A stretch of 12,712 nt of DNA from Anaerolineae bacterium. Its GTDB lineage: Bacteria > Chloroflexota > Anaerolineae > J102. Shown piece by piece: positions 1-8,308 of the stretch (within the stretch, counting starts at the first letter, position 1; the number at the start of each line of letters is the position of its first letter). The DNA is taken from contig WGCR01000412.1 in the NCBI GenBank assembly GCA_015493675.1, forward strand, positions 1 through 12,712, in the 5' to 3' direction. The notes under the pieces are model-generated. The model had not been told where the DNA came from. It saw nothing but the letters and a program-made list of their open reading frames with translations, and made no database searches. The position numbers were made by a program, and so were the translations under genes.

Positions 1-1
1 G

Positions 2-1096
2 CCTGTATCCGTATTCTTTGGCGGCAACCTGATAGCGCTCAACTACTGGCACTCACGGCAGCGTCATTTTGGGCGTCTTTCCATCGTCCGATTGGTGCAA
101 TCGTCCACTGCGGCCGGCGTACAGTTGGGCGTCGGGTATGCAGGAACGCCGTCGGGCGGCGGGCTTATCACCGGGTTGATCTCGGGGCAGACGGTCGCGG
201 CCATTGCGCTGGCGGGCATGGGCTGGCGCTCGATGCTCCCCCTGGCCCGCCGGGCGCTCAGCCGCCAGGGGATGTTCGACGCACTCAAACGCTATCAAAA
301 ATTCCCCAAATACAATGTTTGGGCTACACTGATGAACGCTATATCCTGGCAACTTCCCACCTTTTTTCTTTCCTACTTCTTCTCATCGATCGAGGTGGGA
401 TTTTTCGCCCTGGGAAATCGCGTCATCGAATTGCCCATGCGCCTGATCGGCAGTTCGATTGCCCAGGTTTTTTTCCAGCGGGCGTCAGAGGCCCGGCACG
501 ACGGTTCGCTGCATCTGGTCGTCGCTTCCACCTTCCGCTATCTGGTCACCCTCAGCTTCTTTCCCCTCATGCTCCTGATCTTCATTGCCCCGGAGCTATT
601 CAGCCTGATTTTCGGCGCGAAATGGCATGAGGCGGGCGTCTACACCCAGCTCCTGGCGCCGTGGATTTTTTTCTGGTTTATCTCTTCGCCCATGAGCACC
701 CTCTTCAGCGTGCTGGAAAAGCAGGAATGGAGCTTTCAGCTCAACGCAGCCATCCTCATCTCTCGCTTTCTCGCCCTGGGATTGGGAGGATATGTGGGCA
801 GCGCCCGGCTGATGCTGGTCTTTTTCGCACTCTCGGGCGTGCTGCTGTATGGATTCCTCAGCATCAAGGTCATGCAGCTTTCGGGCGTGCATCTCACTGT
901 CATTTTCAAAATTCTCTGGCAGAAGGGATGGCCTATGCTGCCCGCGAGCGGCATCCTGATTCTGCTCAAAATCGTCAACGCACCTGATGCCATCCTGCTC
1001 CTCTCTGCTGTTTTGCTTCTCGGTCTGTACTACGCGTATCAGCTTCGCACCGAGCCGCAATTGCAAACTCTGCTGAAAAAACGATTTGCGTCATGA
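2..1096 (+). CDS. Wzx-type polysaccharide flippase, 5'-truncated by window edge
   Basis: This is a multi-pass inner-membrane exporter of the oligosaccharide/polysaccharide flippase family (MOP superfamily), which moves undecaprenyl-linked repeat units to the outer face of the membrane. The frame is open from base 2, so about 364 residues are visible and the N-terminal quarter lies outside; the family is usually 420-500 residues. An internal TTG at 92 is not the real start, because the sequence before it already reads like the family (NYW followed by a basic stretch, then QSSTAAGVQLGVG). Many hydrophobic segments are visible, for example around FFLSYFFSS, FFPLMLLIFIAPELFSLIFG and ILLLSAVLLLGLYYAY. 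The mid-protein pattern PELFSLIFGAKWHEAG is typical of the family. The stop overlaps the next start (ATGA). The substrate cannot be told from sequence. Confidence 0.9.
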   Translation, partial: PVSVFFGGNLIALNYWHSRQRHFGRLSIVRLVQSSTAAGVQLGVGYAGTPSGGGLITGLISGQTVAAIALAGMGWRSMLPLARRALSRQGMFDALKRYQKFPKYNVWATLMNAISWQLPTFFLSYFFSSIEVGFFALGNRVIELPMRLIGSSIAQVFFQRASEARHDGSLHLVVASTFRYLVTLSFFPLMLLIFIAPELFSLIFGAKWHEAGVYTQLLAPWIFFWFISSPMSTLFSVLEKQEWSFQLNAAILISRFLALGLGGYVGSARLMLVFFALSGVLLYGFLSIKVMQLSGVHLTVIFKILWQKGWPMLPASGILILLKIVNAPDAILLLSAVLLLGLYYAYQLRTEPQLQTLLKKRFAS

Positions 1097-1638
1097 CCCC
1101 ACCTCGCTCGCGCCATCAGTGGCTTTATCAAATTCTGGGACTATTCGGCCCCGGCTTCGCCAATCCCCAATTTGCCCCCCGCCTGCTACTGAAACACGTC
1201 ATTATCCAGAAGATTTTCCGCATCAACGCCCAGACGCCCTGGCCTGTGCACTGGACCAGCCACGTGATGGCTGCCGAGAAAATCGATCCAGGCACGCGTG
1301 CGCCCGGCCTCTCCCGCGGTTGTCATCTTGATGGACGCAACGGCATCATCTTCGGTAAAAATGTGTGGGTCGGGCCGCGTGTGTCCATCATCAGCATGAA
1401 TCATGATCCACAAAATTACCGCCGCTATCTGCCAACCGACCCCATCGTTATCGGCGACAATTGCTGGTTGGGGACCAACGCGGTTATTTTGCCTGGCGTC
1501 AGGCTTGGCAATCACGTGATCGTGGCAGCAGGCGCGGTCGTGACCAAAAGCTTTCCCGAAGACGACATTTTGCTGGCTGGCGCGCCCGCCCGCATCATCA
1601 AGCGTCTTCCTCCCTATGAGGAGGACGCGAAGGGATGA
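1093..1638 (+). CDS. Hexapeptide-repeat (LbH) O-acyltransferase
   Basis: A 181-residue left-handed beta-helix acyltransferase of the WbbJ/maltose-acetyltransferase type, likely to transfer an acetyl group from acetyl-CoA to a sugar hydroxyl in the cytoplasm. Hexapeptide-like turns run from about residue 84 to 157 (IIFGKNVWVGPRV, then VIGDNCWLGTNAVILPGV, then IVAAGAVVTK). The expected catalytic histidine is H104 in the SMNHD motif. The C-terminus carries the family's GAPARIIK signature. The first 70 residues are variable and hold no membrane helix I would trust. The start ATG at 1093 overlaps the flippase stop and the stop overlaps the next gene (ATGA at both ends), so translation is probably coupled. 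It could decorate the glycan or an amino-sugar precursor; the acceptor is unknown. Confidence 0.88.
   Translation: MTPPRSRHQWLYQILGLFGPGFANPQFAPRLLLKHVIIQKIFRINAQTPWPVHWTSHVMAAEKIDPGTRAPGLSRGCHLDGRNGIIFGKNVWVGPRVSIISMNHDPQNYRRYLPTDPIVIGDNCWLGTNAVILPGVRLGNHVIVAAGAVVTKSFPEDDILLAGAPARIIKRLPPYEEDAKG
1618..1634 (+). promoter_or_regulatory. Shine-Dalgarno region of the sulfotransferase gene
   Basis: GAGGAGGA at 1618-1625 and AAGGG at 1630-1634 lie just upstream of the ATG at 1635. This is the only biosynthetic gene in the window with an obvious purine-rich ribosome binding site; the others appear to rely on translational coupling. Confidence 0.5.
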
Positions 1639-2609
1639 AACGTCTGCTCCCGCCGGGCGTGCGGGGTTTCATTTGGCGCCAGCTCAATGCCGGGCTACAT
1701 CGGCTGGAAACTGCCGGGGAAGCTGCGGCCGCACGTCCACTCCCTTCACCGCCGGTCTTCATCATCGGCGCACCCCGTTCAGGCAGCACATTGCTCTACC
1801 AAACCATCGTCGAAGCCTTCGATATTGGTTATCTTTCCAACCAGCATTGTCGCTTTTACGGCGCTCCCTCCCTGGTGGAGCGCTGGCTTTTTCCCCGTCT
1901 CGAAAGGACTGCGCCCGATTACACATCCACCCATGGCCGCATTCAGGGCCGCACCGCTCCCAGCGAATGCGGTGAATTCTGGTATCAGTTTTTTCCGCGA
2001 GAGCCCCAGGCAGTCACAACCATGCCGATGGCGAAGCAGCGAGCCTTGCACGCGGCCATTTACCGTCTCATCGTTGCCGCTGGACGTCCCTTTCTCTTCA
2101 AAAACCTGATGAACTCCTTGCGGTTGCTCCCGCTGGCCCGGGCTCTGCCCGAAGCCCTATTCATCGTCATCCATCGCGACTCGCTGGCCAACGCCCGTTC
2201 CCTGCTCGTGGCCCGCAAGCGCACCTATGGCGACTACGCGCCCTGGTGGTCAGCCCGCCCCGCCAACGTCAAAGAACTCGAGGCGCTGCCGCCACACCAG
2301 CAGGTCGCTGAGCAGATCATCGCCATCTATCAGGGCATCAACGCCGCCCGCGAAACCATCGGGCCCGAGCGCTTCCTCGATTTGAGCTATGAGATCTTTT
2401 GCCGGGACGTATCAGGCAGTTTGGGGCGCATCGACCAATTCTTCGCCGGGCAAGACGCGCCGCTGCAACGCCGAAACGCCTCAACGCCCGCCAGGTTCCC
2501 CATCTCGACGGGAGGAGCATTGGAGCCGGATCTCGAAGACGCGCTCCGCACCTGCCTAACATCCCGGCAACACAGACTGCCCGACTCCTCGCCCCACGCC
2601 CATGACTGA
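1635..2609 (+). CDS. PAPS-dependent sulfotransferase family protein
   Basis: A 324-residue member of the sulfotransferase superfamily (Sulfotransfer_3-like), which transfers sulfate from PAPS to a hydroxyl or amine. The 5'-phosphosulfate-binding loop is clear: VFIIGAPRSGSTLL, with P47, R48, S49, G50, S51 and T52. The 3'-phosphate-binding region is FIVIHRDSLANARSLL, with R181, D182 and S189. Supporting family features are SECGEFW near residue 110, FKNLMNSLRL near 155 and SYEIFCRD near 254. Its position between an acyltransferase and a FemAB-like gene implies a sulfated polymer or glycolipid, though the acceptor is inferred from context only. It overlaps the previous gene by ATGA and the next gene by 8 bp. 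The last 30 residues are low-conservation and basic. No PAPS synthesis genes (cysD/N/C) are in the window. Confidence 0.87.
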   Translation: MKRLLPPGVRGFIWRQLNAGLHRLETAGEAAAARPLPSPPVFIIGAPRSGSTLLYQTIVEAFDIGYLSNQHCRFYGAPSLVERWLFPRLERTAPDYTSTHGRIQGRTAPSECGEFWYQFFPREPQAVTTMPMAKQRALHAAIYRLIVAAGRPFLFKNLMNSLRLLPLARALPEALFIVIHRDSLANARSLLVARKRTYGDYAPWWSARPANVKELEALPPHQQVAEQIIAIYQGINAARETIGPERFLDLSYEIFCRDVSGSLGRIDQFFAGQDAPLQRRNASTPARFPISTGGALEPDLEDALRTCLTSRQHRLPDSSPHAHD

Positions 2610-3537
2610 TCACACCTTGCCAGGATCGATCTTCGTTCAGGATTGGTGGCTGGACGCCGTTGCGCCCGGGCAGTGGGACGCGGCCACAGTGACAGAAAGC
2701 GGCCGCGTCATCGCCCGAATGCCTTACATCCTCCGTCGGCATCACGGCCTCACCCTGCTGGATATGCCTTTACTTACCCCCCATCTGGGCCCCTGGATTG
2801 CCCCGCTACGCGGAAAATATGCCAGCAGACTCAAGCGTGAGCACCAACTCATGGAGCAGCTCATCCGCAAGCTTCCAGGGTTTGATGTTTTCACTCAAAA
2901 CTTCCATCATGGCGTTACCAACTGGTTCCCTTTTTACTGGCAAGACTTTCAGCAAACGACCCGCTATACCTATATCATCGAAAATCTTTCTGATATTGAT
3001 AAAATCTGGGACGAATTTCTCCCCAAACGCAGGGCGAGTATTCGCAAGGCCAGTAAACTGGTTACAGTTCGCACAGATATGGGCCTGGATACATTTTGGC
3101 GGCTGAATCAGATGACCTTTCAGCGTCAGAGGCTACAACCGCCTTATTCACTGGATTATCTTAAACGTATTGATTCCGTATGCGCAGAGCGCGTACAGCG
3201 CCGCATCTTTTTTGCAGAAGACGCCCGGGGTCGCATTCACGCAGCGCTGTACCTGGTGTGGGATGACCAGTCCGCTTACTACCTCATGGGCGGCAATGAT
3301 CCCGAATTGCAGAACAGCGGCGCCCCCAGCCTGCTCGTATGGGAGGCCATTCAGTTCGCGTCCACAGTCACCCGCAGCTTCGATTTCGAAGGCTCGATGA
3401 TTCCGGGCGTGGAGCGTTTTTTCCGCTCCTTCGGGGCTCGCCAAACACCCTATTTCCGTATCACTAAAGTGAATTCGCTGGCCTTTCGCATGCGTCGCGA
3501 TCTGCGTTCTTGGCGACAGATGTTTCGCAAATCATGA
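2602..3537 (+). CDS. FemAB-like / GNAT-fold acyltransferase (Acetyltransf_6 type)
   Basis: A 311-residue protein resembling the FemAB-like GNAT proteins often found in exopolysaccharide clusters. Relatives transfer amino-acyl or acyl groups, but the substrate here is unknown. Recognisable pieces are the PKRRASIRKA basic segment at residues 141-150, the second GNAT core with YYLMGGNDPELQNSGA at about 226-241, and DFEGSMIPGVERFFRSFGA at about 261-279, which is very characteristic of this group. The segment LLTPHLGPWI near residue 57 is also common in these proteins. The ATG at 2602 lies 8 bp inside the sulfotransferase gene in another frame. The stop overlaps the next ATG. Base composition is a little more AT-rich between about 2880 and 3180 than in neighbouring genes. 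No signal peptide is seen. Confidence 0.8.
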   Translation: MTDHTLPGSIFVQDWWLDAVAPGQWDAATVTESGRVIARMPYILRRHHGLTLLDMPLLTPHLGPWIAPLRGKYASRLKREHQLMEQLIRKLPGFDVFTQNFHHGVTNWFPFYWQDFQQTTRYTYIIENLSDIDKIWDEFLPKRRASIRKASKLVTVRTDMGLDTFWRLNQMTFQRQRLQPPYSLDYLKRIDSVCAERVQRRIFFAEDARGRIHAALYLVWDDQSAYYLMGGNDPELQNSGAPSLLVWEAIQFASTVTRSFDFEGSMIPGVERFFRSFGARQTPYFRITKVNSLAFRMRRDLRSWRQMFRKS

Positions 3538-4898
3538 TCGATCCCGCCATCACCCCCAACGCTATCGCTTATGCCTGGGAACGGCTGCTGGACATCGCCG
3601 GAGCCGAGAATCTGACCCCGCCGTACGCGTACGGTCCGGCCAATACGCCGTTCCCCGAGCCAGGCGTGGTCATCACCCCCGCCGCCCCCGACGCCTGGTC
3701 CCGCTTGCTGGAACTGCCCGCGGGACAGTTGGACTGGCTTCCCGCGGCAGCGCTATTTCCCTCCGGGAGCCCTCTGCCATTTCACGATCCTGTTCCCATC
3801 CTTTTCTGGAGCGACGCCGATAGGGATAAGCCTCCAATCGGGGTAAGAGCGGATGGCAGCATTATTTTTCGCGTCGATCTCATCGCCGCCGCCCTGTTCA
3901 TGCTCACCCGATGGGAAGAGATCGTCCTGCCCCAACGGGACGAGCATGACCGATTCCCTGCGATCGCGTCCACGGCCTACCGTCAGGGATTCCTGGAGCA
4001 GCCCATCGTCGACCGTTACGCCATGATCCTGCGGGCCTGGCTGCAACGCCAGCGACCAGCCTGGCAGCCTCGACGCCGCACCTTCCGCCTGCGCCTCAGC
4101 CACGACATCGACCATCTCCGACGCTTCGAAACCATCGATTTGGCCGCCCGTCAGATAGGTCGCGACCTGTTGCGGGCCAAAAGCCTTGGTCGGGCCTGGC
4201 AGGATGCACAGGATTATTTGCAAGCGCGATGGCGTTTCGCCAGCAACCCTTATCTTTCTGCCCTCGAACGCTTTGCCGATCAGGCCGAATCTCTGGACAC
4301 TCAGGCCGTTTTCTATGTTTTGGCGGGTGGAAACACCCTCTACGATACAGGATATGATGTCGCCAATCCGGTTTTTCAAGAGATCCTGCTCCGTTTGCGC
4401 GCCAGGGGGCACATCATCGGCCTGCATCCCAGCTATGAAACTTATCTCAATCCGCAGCAATATCTTGCAGAAAAAGAACGACTGCAAAATGCCTTGGGGG
4501 CCGAAGTTCATCACGCCCGACAGCACTACCTGCGCTTCCGGGTTCCCGACACCTGGCGCATCGCCGCCGACATGGGCATCCAGGAAGATGCAACCCTGGG
4601 GTATGCGCAGCATGAGGGTTTTCGCTGCGGCACAGCTCATCCCTTCCCTGTATTCGATCTGCCAGCCGACGAAAGGCTGCCATTATTCGAACTTCCCCTG
4701 CATGTGATGGACGGCACATTGAAGGAATATCAGCAGCTCAGCCCGGAAGAAAGTCTGCAACGCTTACGTTCGATGGCCCGTCGCGTGGCCGAAGTCGAGG
4801 GAGCGCTCCATCTTTTGTGGCATAATCATGCTACTGTCCAGCCCTGGACGCCCTGGCACAAAGCATACACCCAATTCCTCGACGAAATGGCCTTATGA
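3534..4898 (+). CDS. Polysaccharide deacetylase-family protein (NodB-like fold with N-terminal extension)
   Basis: A 454-residue protein. The first ~180 residues form an extension of the kind seen in longer bacterial deacetylase-like proteins (SIIFRVDLIAAALFMLTRWEE is typical). The remainder is a NodB-type carbohydrate esterase 4-like domain. Metal-site candidates are D191 and D193 in LSHDIDHL (residues 188-195) and H298 in GLHPSYETY. Later motifs are RQHYLRF (329-335), the GFRCGTAHPF loop (362-371) and LLWHNH (427-432). It would remove N- or O-acetyl groups from a glycan, although activity is inferred. I chose ATG 3534, which overlaps the previous stop as ATGA, over an in-frame TTG at 3510. 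No signal peptide is visible, so it may act on a cytoplasmic lipid-linked intermediate. Confidence 0.83.
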   Translation: MIDPAITPNAIAYAWERLLDIAGAENLTPPYAYGPANTPFPEPGVVITPAAPDAWSRLLELPAGQLDWLPAAALFPSGSPLPFHDPVPILFWSDADRDKPPIGVRADGSIIFRVDLIAAALFMLTRWEEIVLPQRDEHDRFPAIASTAYRQGFLEQPIVDRYAMILRAWLQRQRPAWQPRRRTFRLRLSHDIDHLRRFETIDLAARQIGRDLLRAKSLGRAWQDAQDYLQARWRFASNPYLSALERFADQAESLDTQAVFYVLAGGNTLYDTGYDVANPVFQEILLRLRARGHIIGLHPSYETYLNPQQYLAEKERLQNALGAEVHHARQHYLRFRVPDTWRIAADMGIQEDATLGYAQHEGFRCGTAHPFPVFDLPADERLPLFELPLHVMDGTLKEYQQLSPEESLQRLRSMARRVAEVEGALHLLWHNHATVQPWTPWHKAYTQFLDEMAL

Positions 4899-6124
4899 CA
4901 AAACGCGTTCTGTTCATTGTATACAGCTTCCCGCCCGCTGGCGGCCCGGGCGTACAGCGCCCCGCCAAATTCGCGAAGTATCTTCCACAATTCGACTGGC
5001 GCCCCATCGTCGTGACGGTCACGCCGGACGCCTACCCGGTGCACGACGCCACTCTGATGACCGACCTCCCGCCAGAAACGCCTATTTATCGTCAAAAAAG
5101 CTACGATGTGCGGGCGCTGCGTCCGACTTTCGAAAAACTGCACATCGTCAAAGCATTGAGCGGTATCAACACCGCCCTGCAATTGCCCGACGCCGCCATG
5201 TTCTGGGCCAGATTCGCGCGCGCCACAGTTCGGGAAATTATCGAAAAACACCATCCAGACGTCCTTTTCTCATCCTCCCCGCCTGCAAGCGCCCATCTCC
5301 TGGCTCAATGGGCGCACCACACCTTTGGTCTACCCTGGGTTGCAGACTTTCGGGACCCATGGAGTGAGAACCCGTTGCAGCCCTATCTGCCAGGTTATAA
5401 ATCCCTTAACCGGCGCATGGAAAGCAAGGTTTTGGCGAATGCAGATGGAATCACGACGGTTTCTCCTCCTCTCGTTGACATGCTGCAACGATTATCTGGA
5501 CGAGAGCATGGAGTGTATTTGATAGAAAATGGCTACGACGATGACGTCGCCCGGTTCCCGCCTCCTCAAACCAGTCAGTTCACCATCACCTACACCGGTG
5601 AATTCAGCCCGTTGCGCCACCCCGACGCTTTCGTTCAGGCTATCGACCGACTGGTTAAGACAAACCGTATTCCCATCGAAGACTGGCGCGTGCGCTTGGC
5701 GGGCAAAAACCCGCCGCAATACATCCCTGATCGTCCTCCCTTCCAACAATTGGGCTATCTCAATCACCAGCAGCTCAACGACATCCGCCGGGATAGCGAC
5801 GTTCTGCTGCTGCTGCTTTCGGATTCGCCCGCCGCCCGCGGTAATTACACCGGCAAACTCTTTGAATACCTGGCGTCCAATCGTCCTGTTTTGTCAGTAG
5901 CCCGGCCAGATAACGTGGCGGCTCAGTTGGTGAGCCGGGCCCGGGCCGGACGCGCCGTCCCGCATGACCCTGACCAAATCGCCGATGCCATCGAGGCTTA
6001 CTACCGGGCCTGGAAAGCGGGCCGATTCACTCATGCTCCCGATTGGGACGTCATCGAACAATTCAGCCGGTACAATCTCACAAAGCGCCTTGCAGGCATT
6101 TTCAACAGCCTGACATCAAACTGA
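4895..6124 (+). CDS. GT4-type glycosyltransferase
   Basis: A 409-residue GT-B fold glycosyltransferase, probably using a nucleotide sugar to extend the lipid-linked glycan at the cytoplasmic face. The N-terminal Rossmann half opens with VLFIVYSFPPAGGPGVQRP (residues 5-23), the acceptor-side glycine loop of the family. VADFRDPWS at 149-157 is highly characteristic of this subgroup. The C-terminal nucleotide-sugar half contains ITYTGEFSPLRHP (231-243) and GNYTGKLFEYLASNRPVL (316-333), where K321 and E324 are the probable donor-binding residues. The length is normal. The start overlaps the deacetylase stop (ATGA) and a 3-bp gap separates it from the next glycosyltransferase. The sugar and linkage cannot be predicted. 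Confidence 0.88.
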   Translation: MTKRVLFIVYSFPPAGGPGVQRPAKFAKYLPQFDWRPIVVTVTPDAYPVHDATLMTDLPPETPIYRQKSYDVRALRPTFEKLHIVKALSGINTALQLPDAAMFWARFARATVREIIEKHHPDVLFSSSPPASAHLLAQWAHHTFGLPWVADFRDPWSENPLQPYLPGYKSLNRRMESKVLANADGITTVSPPLVDMLQRLSGREHGVYLIENGYDDDVARFPPPQTSQFTITYTGEFSPLRHPDAFVQAIDRLVKTNRIPIEDWRVRLAGKNPPQYIPDRPPFQQLGYLNHQQLNDIRRDSDVLLLLLSDSPAARGNYTGKLFEYLASNRPVLSVARPDNVAAQLVSRARAGRAVPHDPDQIADAIEAYYRAWKAGRFTHAPDWDVIEQFSRYNLTKRLAGIFNSLTSN

Positions 6125-6127
6125 GTT

Positions 6128-7216
6128 ATGCGACCGCTCATCATTAGTCCCCTGTTTCCGCCCGCCGTGGGAGGCGCAGCCACCTATTTCGGGCAGCTTG
6201 CCAGCAGATTGGCATCCGATCCGCGGGTGTCCCGTCTCACGCTGCTCACCGAGCAAACTTCCGGCTACCCCCAGCGAGATGAACAGGGAAAGCTCACCAT
6301 CCTGCGCCTGCTGCCTCCCCGTCTCGGTATTCCCGCCCGTCCCTATTTGTGGCACGCCGCCTCCTTCATCCACACCCAGCTCTGGTTCGCTCGCCATTTG
6401 CCCAAACTGGTGCAACACGAGCAGATCGAACTCATTCATTTTCATACTCGCTATCGTGGACGCTTGTTCTATCGGGCGCTCTCACGCAGCACTGTGCCTG
6501 TCGTGGCCGATCTGCGCGATAAATTGACCGATCCGGCGCAACTGGCATTGGTTTCGCAGCGGTTGATGTGTTGCTGTGAGGGCGTGAGAGATTTCGCCCT
6601 GGCAGGAGGATACCCGGCAGCGCGTCTTCGGCTTGTGCCCATGGCCTTCTCCCCACCCCGTTCGCCCGATGCGGCCGAGGTTCAATTGATTCGCCAGCGC
6701 TTTGGCATTGGCGACAGCCCCTATCTCCTGTTTTTGGGCGACATCACGGAAAACAAAGGCGTTTTGGATCTCCTGCCAGCGTTTGCCCAGTGGCATGTCC
6801 GGCATCCTCAGGTGCAATTGCTGTTGGCCGGGATGAATCGCTTGGGAGACAGCTTTCTAAAGGTCGCAGCAGCAACGCCTGACGCCCGCTACCTGGGTAG
6901 CGTTCCCCACGCCACGGCGCTGGCGCTCATTGCAGGTGCAGAGATCGTCCTGCTCCCTTCTCGATCAGAAGGATTGCCGCGCGTGATCCTGGAATCTATT
7001 GCGTTGGGACGACGCGTTCTGGCGCCGCCTGACATCCCGGAATTCGACCGTCACATCCCCGACTACACCCTGCCCGAAGTCACCGTTCCCGCCATCGCCG
7101 CCAAGCTGGAACAGATATGGCGCCTCCCCCCGCCGCCCTCTTTTCCTGTTGAAGACCATCACTATCCTCGCGTTATTTCGCAAATACTGAATGTTTACCA
7201 AGAACTTCTGGATTGA
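6128..7216 (+). CDS. GT4-type glycosyltransferase
   Basis: A 362-residue GT-B glycosyltransferase. The N-terminus has LIISPLFPPAVGGAATYFGQLA (residues 4-25), with the usual glycine-rich acceptor loop. The C-terminal domain has LLFLGDITENKGVLDLLPAF (200-219) and the family's E-x7-E element in SEGLPRVILES, with E281 and E289. The interdomain sequence RLMCCCEGVRDFALAGGY carries three consecutive cysteines (148-150), which is unusual but not obviously functional. It sits 3 bp after the preceding glycosyltransferase and 3 bp before the epimerase, so it belongs to the same operon. Donor and acceptor are unknown. Confidence 0.87.
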   Translation: MRPLIISPLFPPAVGGAATYFGQLASRLASDPRVSRLTLLTEQTSGYPQRDEQGKLTILRLLPPRLGIPARPYLWHAASFIHTQLWFARHLPKLVQHEQIELIHFHTRYRGRLFYRALSRSTVPVVADLRDKLTDPAQLALVSQRLMCCCEGVRDFALAGGYPAARLRLVPMAFSPPRSPDAAEVQLIRQRFGIGDSPYLLFLGDITENKGVLDLLPAFAQWHVRHPQVQLLLAGMNRLGDSFLKVAAATPDARYLGSVPHATALALIAGAEIVLLPSRSEGLPRVILESIALGRRVLAPPDIPEFDRHIPDYTLPEVTVPAIAAKLEQIWRLPPPPSFPVEDHHYPRVISQILNVYQELLD

Positions 7217-7219
7217 CTC

Positions 7220-8308
7220 ATGACTATGAACACCCTCACCGTCGTTGGGGCCCGGCCCCAATTCATCAAAGCCGCGCCGGTCAGCCGGGCATTGCAGGCC
7301 GCGGGCATAAACGAATTCCTGGTGCACACCGGCCAGCATTACGACGCCAACATGTCGCAAATCTTCTTCGACGAGCTGGGCATCCCCCGGCCCGATGTGA
7401 ACCTGGGCGTGGGCTCGGGCTCGCATGGCCGCCAGACGGGCGAGATGCTCATCCGACTGGAAGAGGTGATGATGGCCGAAAAACCGGACATGGTTCTGGT
7501 CTACGGCGACACCAACTCCACCATCGCCGCAGCCCTGGCCGCAATCAAGCTGCACATTCCTGTAACCCATGTGGAGGCGGGCCTGCGCTCCTTCAACCGC
7601 GAGATGCCCGAAGAACACAACCGCGTCCTCACAGACCATTGCGCAGACCTGCTCTTGTGTCCCACGCAGACAGCAGTGGATAATCTCCGCAACGAAGGCG
7701 TGACTCGCGGCGTTCATCTCACCGGCGATGTCATGTACGATGCCGCCCTGATGTTTGCAGGCCGCGCCGGCCAACGCTCGGATGTGTTGGCCCGGCTGGG
7801 GCTGGCCCCCAAAAGCTACCTGCTATCCACCATCCATCGCCCCCACAACACCGATTTCCCCGAACGGTTGGCGGGCATTCTGGATGCGTTCGGGCAGTTA
7901 GATGCGCCGGTGATTCTCCCCATCCACCCCCGCACTCGCAAGAAAATCGCGGAATTGGGCCTGAACATGACCGATCTGGCCGCCCGCGGCGTGCGCATCA
8001 TCGATCCGGTGGGGTATCTGGACATGCTGATGCTGGAGCAAAACGCCCGGCTCATCCTCACCGACTCGGGCGGCATCCAGAAAGAAGCCTACTTCTTCCA
8101 GGTTCCCTGCATCACCTTGCGCAACGACACCGAATGGTGGGAGACCCTGGATGCAGGCTGGAATGTGCTGGTGGGTTGGGATCCAGAAAAAATCTTGCAT
8201 CATGCCCGCACCCTGGCCCCATCGGGCCCCCAGCCGCCCCTCTTTGGCGATGGACGAGCTGCAGAAAAAATCGCCGACATCCTGCTCGAAAACGGACAAT
8301 CAGCATGA
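7220..8308 (+). CDS. wecB: UDP-N-acetylglucosamine 2-epimerase, non-hydrolysing (WecB type)
   Basis: A 362-residue enzyme of the WecB/MnaA family, interconverting UDP-GlcNAc and UDP-ManNAc in the cytoplasm and so supplying ManNAc units for the glycan. Strong motifs in order: GARPQFIKAAP (10-20, R12 and K17 at the nucleotide site); HTGQHYD (36-42); YGDTNS (95-100, D97); HVEAGLRSFNREMPEEHNR (117-135, with E119, E131 and E132 as probable acid/base residues); TIHRPHN (204-210, H206); PIHPRT (234-239); and LTDSGGIQKEA (280-290). The length matches the family. A second in-frame ATG at 7226 is an alternative start. No UDP-ManNAc dehydrogenase (wecC) is in view, so the product may be used as ManNAc or oxidised elsewhere. 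A decayed copy of this gene's 3' end lies at 8701-8810. Confidence 0.95.
   Translation: MTMNTLTVVGARPQFIKAAPVSRALQAAGINEFLVHTGQHYDANMSQIFFDELGIPRPDVNLGVGSGSHGRQTGEMLIRLEEVMMAEKPDMVLVYGDTNSTIAAALAAIKLHIPVTHVEAGLRSFNREMPEEHNRVLTDHCADLLLCPTQTAVDNLRNEGVTRGVHLTGDVMYDAALMFAGRAGQRSDVLARLGLAPKSYLLSTIHRPHNTDFPERLAGILDAFGQLDAPVILPIHPRTRKKIAELGLNMTDLAARGVRIIDPVGYLDMLMLEQNARLILTDSGGIQKEAYFFQVPCITLRNDTEWWETLDAGWNVLVGWDPEKILHHARTLAPSGPQPPLFGDGRAAEKIADILLENGQSA

Noticed and set aside
3510..3533. TTG start extending the deacetylase-family protein by 8 residues
   Set aside because: ATG 3534 gives the same ATGA overlap used at other junctions in this operon; the extension adds no conserved sequence.
3753..4640. 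Long minus-strand open frame of 295 codons
   Set aside because: It lies entirely opposite the deacetylase-family gene, has no recognisable domain, and the + strand frame carries clear motifs; it is a by-product of GC-rich codon bias.
6965..7774. Minus-strand open frame of 269 codons across the glycosyltransferase/wecB junction
   Set aside because: It is opposite two well-supported genes, and its His/Gly/Asp-rich translation matches no family.
8134..8304. Upstream extension of the RbsD frame inside wecB
   Set aside because: The extension translates to unrelated Pro/Cys/Arg-rich sequence overlapping wecB, and ATG 8305 matches the known RbsD N-terminus.
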